This document shows, piece by piece, positions 48,301 to 57,300 of a stretch of DNA of 64,000 nucleotides. Within the stretch, counting starts at the first letter, position 1. Each line of letters opens with the position of its first letter. Location: contig CM065304.1 in assembly GCA_033032175.1 (NCBI GenBank), forward strand, positions 10,974,001 through 11,038,000, read 5' to 3'. The stretch comes from Saturnia japonica (Eukaryota > Arthropoda > Insecta > Lepidoptera > Saturniidae). Below the pieces are notes generated by a model, which was not told the DNA's origin, did no database searches, and worked only from the letters and a program-made list of their open reading frames with translations. Position numbers and translations under genes: made by a program.

Positions 48301-51300
48301 TTTTTTGTTATTTTAATAAATTGTACTATAGTAACATTATCGTATTATTTCATGTCTATTATCAATCGCAAAAAATATTATCACTACCTTAAAATGCACG
48401 AAATACTTTTAAACACGTCCCACGAACGTATTTGCACGCTAAAGTTTGGCCCTCAACATGTCAAAGGTTGCCCATACCTGGTCTATACCGACACGGAGAA
48501 GTGACTGCATGTTATTTTATGGTATGTAAGTAAATAAGGTATAGATCAAGATATACGGGGACCATCGAGTTCCAAGAGAGGTGTATGTATATCTACATTA
48601 GGATAAAAATATTAGACTTAAAGCTATTGGTTATGCTAAATATAATTTGGCATATTTTAAAACGTTAATTTTTGAATGCGCACTATGACATACATAATTT
48701 ACTTAATAAATATTATTGTAAAGTAATTATTAATTATCCAAATAAATAAGATAAACAACATACATGGTAGTGTGCTGGTAGCGTAGGATCGAATGCAAGT
48801 TTCAGGCCACATAACAACTTGGATCTTCTGGCTTGGTACAAGGGCTCTTCTGGATCTGTGAAAGTTTGAGCCGCGAATTTGTCCAGGAACCAGTCTGGCG
48901 GTTTAGTACGTCCTTCGCCACTGATACGGTACCGGAGATTGCTTGTCAGCCTCGATACTTGTCGTTGAAGCCATGTAGTGCCTGTATTCACCTCAGTAAC
49001 TACCTGCTTACAAACAATAAAGACATAGGTTTAATAGCGTTAAGTTAAGCTAGAATATATTTTAAAATTCATGTTATTCTACGAGTACCTACTGAAAAAT
49101 TGAAATAAGCAAAAGTTTAACAGAAATTTGATTGTTTATTAAATATTATAGAATGTTTCAATTGCCTTAATTTAATTCTACAATGATACTCTCATTACAT
49201 AGTTAAAATAAATTTGAACCTACATATTATCGTACAGTATTCTATTGGGTTACAAATAAAGTAGGAACACGCCTCCTACGAAAAAAAAATATGTCTGCTA
49301 CCTTTACATGCCGTTTTATTGATAATTCTTTAAAATATAAATGTCTTTACAATGACAGATAAAACATCAGTTCCGATGAAACAGTTGACCCATCAAAGCA
49401 CCCATGTCGTCCATACACACTTGCCTCATAACACACCCTTTCTTCAGCGCCACCAAGATCTCTATTAAATCATGTTAATAATTATTATAAATTAAAGATT
49501 AAAAACCTGTTATTATTATAATTTTAAATTATAAATTTATATATGTCTAGTTATAAAATATGTATGTACCTATGTATCAAAGCGGAAAATACGTAAACAG
49601 GCTACATAACTGCTACGTTTCCGTCACTCTGACGTCACTCAGTGTATTCAGTTGCACCTTAGCCACGCCTTAAGAAGTTTCAGTTCAAAAATATTACTCA
49701 TTTAAACGACACCTGTGTGGTTGAAGTATTCCATAGCAAAGTGCTTGGGTTCGACATTGCTACAGTACACAAGGCGAGAAGCATGTTTAATGTAGTTCGT
49801 ACATTTAATCCCTAGTCTCTGTTGCTAGCAGTATATATATATTTTCATTCAACTGAGTTTATTTGGAACTGTTTTCGTTTTATGTTATCTTATTATTTTT
49901 TCCAGACTCTACTACTGGTAATCTCGCAAATGAAACAATGATCAGTTATCGCATCGCGAGTTGTACGTATTTATTTTTCCGTCTGAACTACGCATTATTT
50001 GTCTAGTAACTTTCCTTAGAAAGATAGCCCACATTAATCACATACGTCATGTAACTCAAGTTCATGGTCATACAAAATAATACACTAAGATAAAATTAAA
50101 TATTATCCATTTATTTTTAACTAAGTACTTCATTTGTTAAATTAAATTTTTAACAGAGTTCAAAAAAAGACGTAGGTTACTCAATTCGAATGTATATATT
50201 TTTATGGATGTTTACCGATAACTTCTTTGTTTGGATGATTCTTTTTTATTGGATAGTGGTCCTGCTCTATTTTAATTTCATTGGCATTGGATTTTCGGCT
50301 TCGAAGATATACTAGGGAACTCCTCAAAATCAAAAGTTGGTTTTCGTTTTTGTTAAATAATACCTTTTTATCTATTTAGTTAAACGAATTAATCAAATCA
50401 CAGCAGATTTTATTCGTTCAATGATGCTTTAAATGACAAAGCAAATGTTACTTCACATAAATCAAAACATGTGATTACTTTTATTTTCCCAAATTATAAG
50501 ATTTTTTTTATAAATTAGCTAAACTATAATTTAACTTTTATTACAATATTGTAATGTGTACTGTATAATAATACACATACATACTATCATGCCTGTGTCC
50601 CTGAAGGGTCAGGGAGAGATGTACTAATGTACACCTACAATTCGCCGGGTATGTTTTTAGGTCCCATGTAATAGGGGGCGAGCCTATTGCCATTAATCGT
50701 GCACAGAGCCAAACTCTAAGCTGCTACTGAGAATTTTATAGAAAATCCCAATAACAATTTGCTCGACCCGGGAATCGAATCCAGAATCTCGAGCATAGCA
50801 GTCACGTTTGGGACCACTAATCTAATGAGGCAATTAAAAGTTTACCAAATAGATACTATTAAATAACTGTATGTTAACTAATATTTACGTAAAATATGAA
50901 AAAATGGCAATAACTATATACATGCTTAAAACATATTACTTAGTTTTTTAAAACTCTTTATAGGTTTAGCGTTTTGTCACAATTTCACCTGATGTTAAGT
51001 GACGATGTGGCCCAAGATGGTATCACGCTAAGCCTAGTGGAGGAACTGGTTTTCAAATACCGTGACAGATTTTCAACTCGAGTGTGGTAGCTAGCCAGAT
51101 AGGCATTAGAAAAAGTGCGACCACCATTATCATTTGATTACAATGTTTTCATTCATCGAAAGCTCAGGCTTATTGCAGAGATTCGAACTCATGTCGATCG
51201 ATGCGGTGTCCCTACACGCTACCACTGAGCCATCATTGTTTTAAAGTTAAAAGTAATTGAGTCGATTGTTATCGAAGTGGTAAGTTAGTACATCAAGAAA

Positions 51301-54300
51301 CACATACTTATCATAAGCTGGACTTCTACTTAAATGAAAAAATAGTGAAAAGGAAGAAGTATGTACTAAAACTTTAGAAATAAATAGTTCATTAAACACT
51401 AAGATTTTAGTACAAATTTATCAAGAATTTCAATTCACAAACAATAAAAATACAGTCACAATTTATATAAATGTACCTAATTAGATAGTTATAACAAAAT
51501 AAAATAAAAACTTTAGAGAAAAAGTATCTAATAATTAGAAAAGGAATGATCTAATACGATGAATAAAACTGTTCATAACGAGAAGAGTTTGAAAAGAATA
51601 AAGTTTTGCATCTTGTTCTCTGAAGTTGAAAAGTTCCAGACTCCAGTTCATTATCGTTTATTAGTCGTCTATTTACACGTGTTTTTATCGATTTCCATGG
51701 ATGGGAATACCTACAACATTTATAAATTAAAAAATTATCACAAAATGCAAGTCAGATTAGGTTTTTTTTTTTGTAAATATTGAGCGCCAGTGAGTATATC
51801 CAAGTATATTTGTTACAATACTATTTGTGAATAGATTCCTCATTACGCATTTCTTTCCTCGTGACATTAGAGCCTGTTTAACATGGGCGTCACGAGGCTT
51901 TTATCACACATGTTACAATATAGGTGAGTAGCAACTACTGAATGAGCAATGAATTTAAAATAGGGTCCGTCAATGTATATCATGTCATTGGTACAAAATT
52001 TGGAAGTTTTTACAACAAGTTCTTGATTGCTCAATTTTTCGTTTTAAAAATAGTGTTATATTTTTTTTATTTGGATTAAGAGCTAACGTTTTGCGACTGT
52101 TGTGACGATGTGGCTAGGATAAAACTACTCTTCCTAGAAAGGGTCCTTCAAGTACTGGCCGTAGTTTGTTAGTCAAGAACTACAAAGTGCCCTACTAAAA
52201 TGCAACGGTTCCCTTTACAACAAGCTAAATGCTGATGATGAAATGGTGATGTCTCTATAGACTTTACCCTCTTAAGTCCTAATACTTGAAGTTTTTAGGT
52301 AATAGTGTAAATGTATATAATAAGATCGCTAACCACATTACAGATTAGCCGGACAATTGGTTCAAGAGCCATGCCAAGCAGATTTTACTTTGAAAAAGTT
52401 ATTAAAGAGTGGACATTACGTACTCATAAATTAAGGTGAAGTCAGGAAAACTCCCTCTCTTTGCATCCACTGATAAAAATTTGGTTGTTATGGTGGTTGA
52501 TCTTCTTTTCCAATATATTCGTAATATTATTAAGCCTTAAGTAAACAAAGATAAACAAATGTATGATGATATTAATACTTAGGAGAAAATAATTTCTTTT
52601 AACATTTTATTTCCACATGAGTATTTTTATAATATTGCCATTGCTTTACTGGTCGTTACGGTGACCCACTAAAACTACAGAGGAAGCGGGGCTTAATACT
52701 TGCTAAGGCTGATTGATACCATTTGGAGTTTTTCTCATCTGGTTACAACTTTTAATAAGCTGTTTTCCAATATAGGTATATAATTTAAATTAAAATTAAT
52801 TATATACACACCATTTGTCACATATTGTAAAGTTTAATGGCTTAATATAATAATTTATCATTTCAACGTGTGAATTCTTATTTAATTGCTTTAACAGAAC
52901 AATATAATAACATTTTCTTAAACCTTTATTAATTTTTTGACCATACCGTTTGTCTAATAAGTAATAATTAAATTCTGTATACTTCTTAACGAAAATTATA
53001 TACTACTTTAGCTAAATTCATCTAGGTTCTAAATAGTAAGTCGGCGCTGTATCAATATATCTACTCAATTAGCTATTAAAATGCAAACACTCGCAATTAT
53101 GACATCAGAATCGATATATAAGGAGTTATGTATCGGTTATGACAATAATGTAACTGGCTATTGATATTACGTTGTTTGTATAATAATAGCCTTATTATGT
53201 TATTCGATTCATCACCAGTGGCAAATAACGCACCGAGTCAGTTTCAACTAATTGATGTATTAATAATAATTAACGTTTACAGGGACTTTCCAGTGCCCAG
53301 TTTTCTATTTGATTATTAAATATAATTTGTTAAATTGGTATACATTGTTTTTATTACTATTTTAAATATTGATCTAAAGATTAATGTAGATAAATTAGGA
53401 TGTAAGTATGTTGTAGTTAATAAATACGTCCAGCTAAAAATAATTTAATATTTATTATCGATACGGCGCAAGTAAGATATAAGGGACGTCATTAATACTA
53501 ACAATGGTTTGTTTTTATTTGCAAAACGCAAGCCACTAAATGTCACAATAATTAGTAGGTTACCCTCTTCACTACCTCGAGGTTATTATTCAAGGAAAAT
53601 ATGTCTGCTTTTGTATGTCGTTGCTAATAATTCACTTACATAAACTATATTATTTGTCAATCTAATTATAATTAACAACAAAGAAAACAACATTATTTTA
53701 AATTCAAATTAATTGTTAAATAAGGTTTTCATTCTTAATGCAAAGATTAAATATATTTTCTATATCGAGATGTTTTTTTATTATTATTTTATCGTGGGTT
53801 ACTATATTTTATTATATTAAATAATATATTTATTACTCTCATTTTATTTGAAATATGAAGTATTTTATAATTAATTAAATTGATAATATTAATAATACAA
53901 CCATGTTATGATTCGAAAGTTATTTTAGATATATTTAATTTTTATGATTTATTTTATATATATGTATATATATAATACTGGTGAGAGCTCATTCTTTCAT
54001 AAATACTGGGTGATTAAAAGCGACATCATAATTTCATAATGGTGTGATGTTTAATATAATAATTTTATATAAATATTATTATTGGTGATAATTTATTTTA
54101 TGACCAATTAATATTTTATAATTACTTTTATCTTTGATATATATAAATCAAATAAAATATTTATTGACATTTAAAAATAATGTTTCCATCTACACAACGC
54201 ATTCGGAATATTAAATAATAGGAGTGAACTTACACCTATATAAATAAAAACTCAATTCAGTTTCATCTGGAGAAATTTTTTCATTAACTTACCGGCGCCA

Positions 54301-57300
54301 TGCTGTTCAGACCAATTTTATGTATTGTATACACAGGACTCATAATGGTACATACAATAGTTTTGTCGAACAGGGGATAATCATTTCCTCCACTTTCTTA
54401 CACCACTGAAGTATTCAAAATTGCGCCATTAAGACTGCTCGACAAATAGTATAAATATAGATAGATCGGTATCAAAGTAATAGAAAGGTCGGGTCACGAT
54501 ATCTTTGCACGTGAACTTTTATTAACAAGACAGATAAAAATGTACAATTAACTATTCATATATGTAGTAAGTTATCTTTATGGAACACTGAAAGTGAATA
54601 ACGTCCGTTGTTTCCACAATTGAAATGCGAATGAACAAGTCCAAATTTAATAGATAGTCTATGCGTGTCCAAGGTACCATCGAAACAATGGGCCATGAGG
54701 ATAGCGACTACCGGCGACTTCCCGATGTCACGTTTATGACGCGCTCGCCGTGGCTTCCGTCGTAAATACTGATTGGTCCGACCACCATGGCTGAACGTAA
54801 TACGTCTAATTGCCCCTTTAAAAGTTAATGCATTAACTTGATCATGTTTCGATGCTTCATCACTATTACTCAGATGTTTGCGGTGTAAACGTTTTAACAA
54901 AATTAAGTGATTTTTCAGTTAATGCTACAAATTTCAGTGAAACGGCACGTGCAGAACTATATTAATATTATTGTGAATTACGAGTATAAAAATATAACAT
55001 TTGTTGTTTTTGTTTTATACTATTCTAACTACATACCTTTTACGATTATGTTTTGAGATTAGTATTTTAATTAAAATAGTAATGGCATTATCTATAGTTC
55101 ATGCACCAAGAACAATTTTAGGACACAGGAAAATATCTAACTATCCTTGAGATATCCAAGAGCTGCATATATTTTTAGAGATGTTATTTTATGCGAAATA
55201 TTCAACTAGAAATTGTGATTAACAATAAAGTTAATAGCTTTATCAAATGACTTTATATATGTCGATACTCGTTTGAGTGTAAGAAGAAATAGTAGGTATT
55301 TGCCTAAAAACTTTTATTTGAATAAATAACATTATGAAACCGCCCTAAGTGCTGATCTAGCGGTTGAAAATTCTTTATATAATAAATATACTTTTAAACT
55401 TTGCTTTATATTTTTGTTTTTCTAAGTCTAATTAGACTGTAAAAACCTAATACCCAAGATACAGGATCATCTCCTCGTTTGGATATCAAGACAGGCAATA
55501 TTTGTATTTTCGTTAAAAAAAAAAATCTCTTAGTTGTCACCATTGTTTTTTAATTGTACTGCGCTACCATCAGGCACAGTTCTTGGGTTACCATTCAAGT
55601 TATTGGGTTTTAATAATGTTATCTTTAAATCCCCTTTACTTTTTAAAATAAACAACACATTATGTAATATTTATCAAAAGCATCATTGAACATTGAATGA
55701 ACAAGTAAGTGATAAAACGTATATGAAAAAAGATTAGGACGACGTCCCATATTAAGTTTTAAAACTTTCATGTAATTATTTCATATTCAGGTAAAAATAA
55801 CATTCGTTTCAATTACATCCTAATGAAATATAATATTCGATTTGAGATTGTGCCCCTTCAACAAAAGTAAAAGTTTTATAGAATTTTCAAACTTGTTCTG
55901 ACCTCTTCAAAAGGCTCGATTGCTTCTTCAAAGCGGTCTCTGCATTCAAACTTCGTATGCATCGGGCTTCTCGAGTTTGATCTTAAGATTTCCTTCGAAC
56001 ACAATTTGCTGCTGCTAGACATATCACGTGAATTCAACTGAGAGGGTCCAGGATTACATCCTCCAGAACTCGATAGTGTGAACACTTTGACATCGCGGTA
56101 CCTGCGGCATAACATGTTAAGTTATATTAAATGTTTATCTTTGTTTCTCAATATCCTATCTCAATGTTTTTTTTTCTTTTCTATATATTTGAAGTATATA
56201 ATTATACTAGCAATACTCCACTGTTTCGCCCGTGTTATATTTATTCAACCAACTCTCCATCGCACCGCTGCCCTCGTACACGTGTAGCCTATTGTTGTGC
56301 TCACTTCCCGTACTTACCTACAGTTTACCAGTTTGCTTGACGTTCATGGTTACCACTCCGCTCCTTAGGGTCATAGCGTGAAATTAGAACACCTATAACC
56401 TAATAAATAGGATCCCAACAAACTCATGCTGTAATAAAACGTGCCAAGTCTCTGTTGAGATTATTTGTCTTTAAAAAGTGGTGGAATCTCATAAACAGCC
56501 AAGTCTAGAAGGTGGATATAAGAAAACGAGTAAATTTGGCTAAAATCTGGCCTATCTTTTACTTGTTAAGTTATATTCATGAAAGTCTGCTGTTCTTAAT
56601 TATATGAGTCTAAAATATTTTCATTTATAACATGGCAATGTTTTTGTTGATACTGGAATTTCATATATGTACTAGCTGTGCCCCACGGTTTCACCCGTCT
56701 TAATTTTATATGACTAACATCACCAACGCACCCGTGTGGGCTACTTTGTATACTTTGTGTAATACTATAGACATTTTTATGAGGAATAAATTATTTTTTC
56801 AAATTATAATATAACCTATGTTACCCGCTGATACTGTAGCTTTATATTGGGGAAATAATTTTTAAAATCGGTTCAGTGGTTTTTGAGTTTATTGATCTTG
56901 ATTCTATATGTACTATATATAACATGAAACCACGTTAGGTCAATGCGTACAACAAAATAACTAATTATTTCCCTTCGAAATGATGCATATTCATTCTAAG
57001 ACCAACTCTTTCGCTTTGCTGAAGTTATCGAGCATTGTACCGAGGTCGTCTATGGTTCCAGATAAGGGTACTCTATTAATTGTCTTACTTTTTTCTGATA
57101 TAGAAAACCATTTTCCAAGAGAAGACTGTTTTGTTTTGAACCACAAACCGAAAATAAGAGGAGGTGATAAAAGAAAAAAATCTGCAAGAGGACGACTACA
57201 CCACAGTCTAGTGTAAACAGCAGAGTAGTAAGACACAGAGTACTGGATAGACGATTTTTCTGATCTGTGATTTTGACTAAGGACACCTGAAGAGTGAGTT

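Larger units (their letters stand above)
46319..48480 (+). mobile_element. hAT transposon with 8-bp target duplication, defective
   Basis: The direct repeat gtctatac flanks the element at 46,311-46,318 and 48,481-48,488, the 8-bp length expected of hAT. The ends are imperfect inverted repeats: CATATATGGACAAC at the left, CAGGTATGGGCAAC at the right when read inward. The interior encodes a broken hAT transposase of the BED-finger, GTF2IRD2/ZBED5-like group. Subterminal copies of a GTTTGCCGCCTCAC-like motif lie near the left end. It sits in the channel intron 3, 283 bp from exon 3, on the opposite strand. Confidence 0.88.

Noticed and set aside
56078..56340. Two overlapping + strand frames
   Set aside because: Partly antisense to channel exon 2 and partly repeat sequence; no support.
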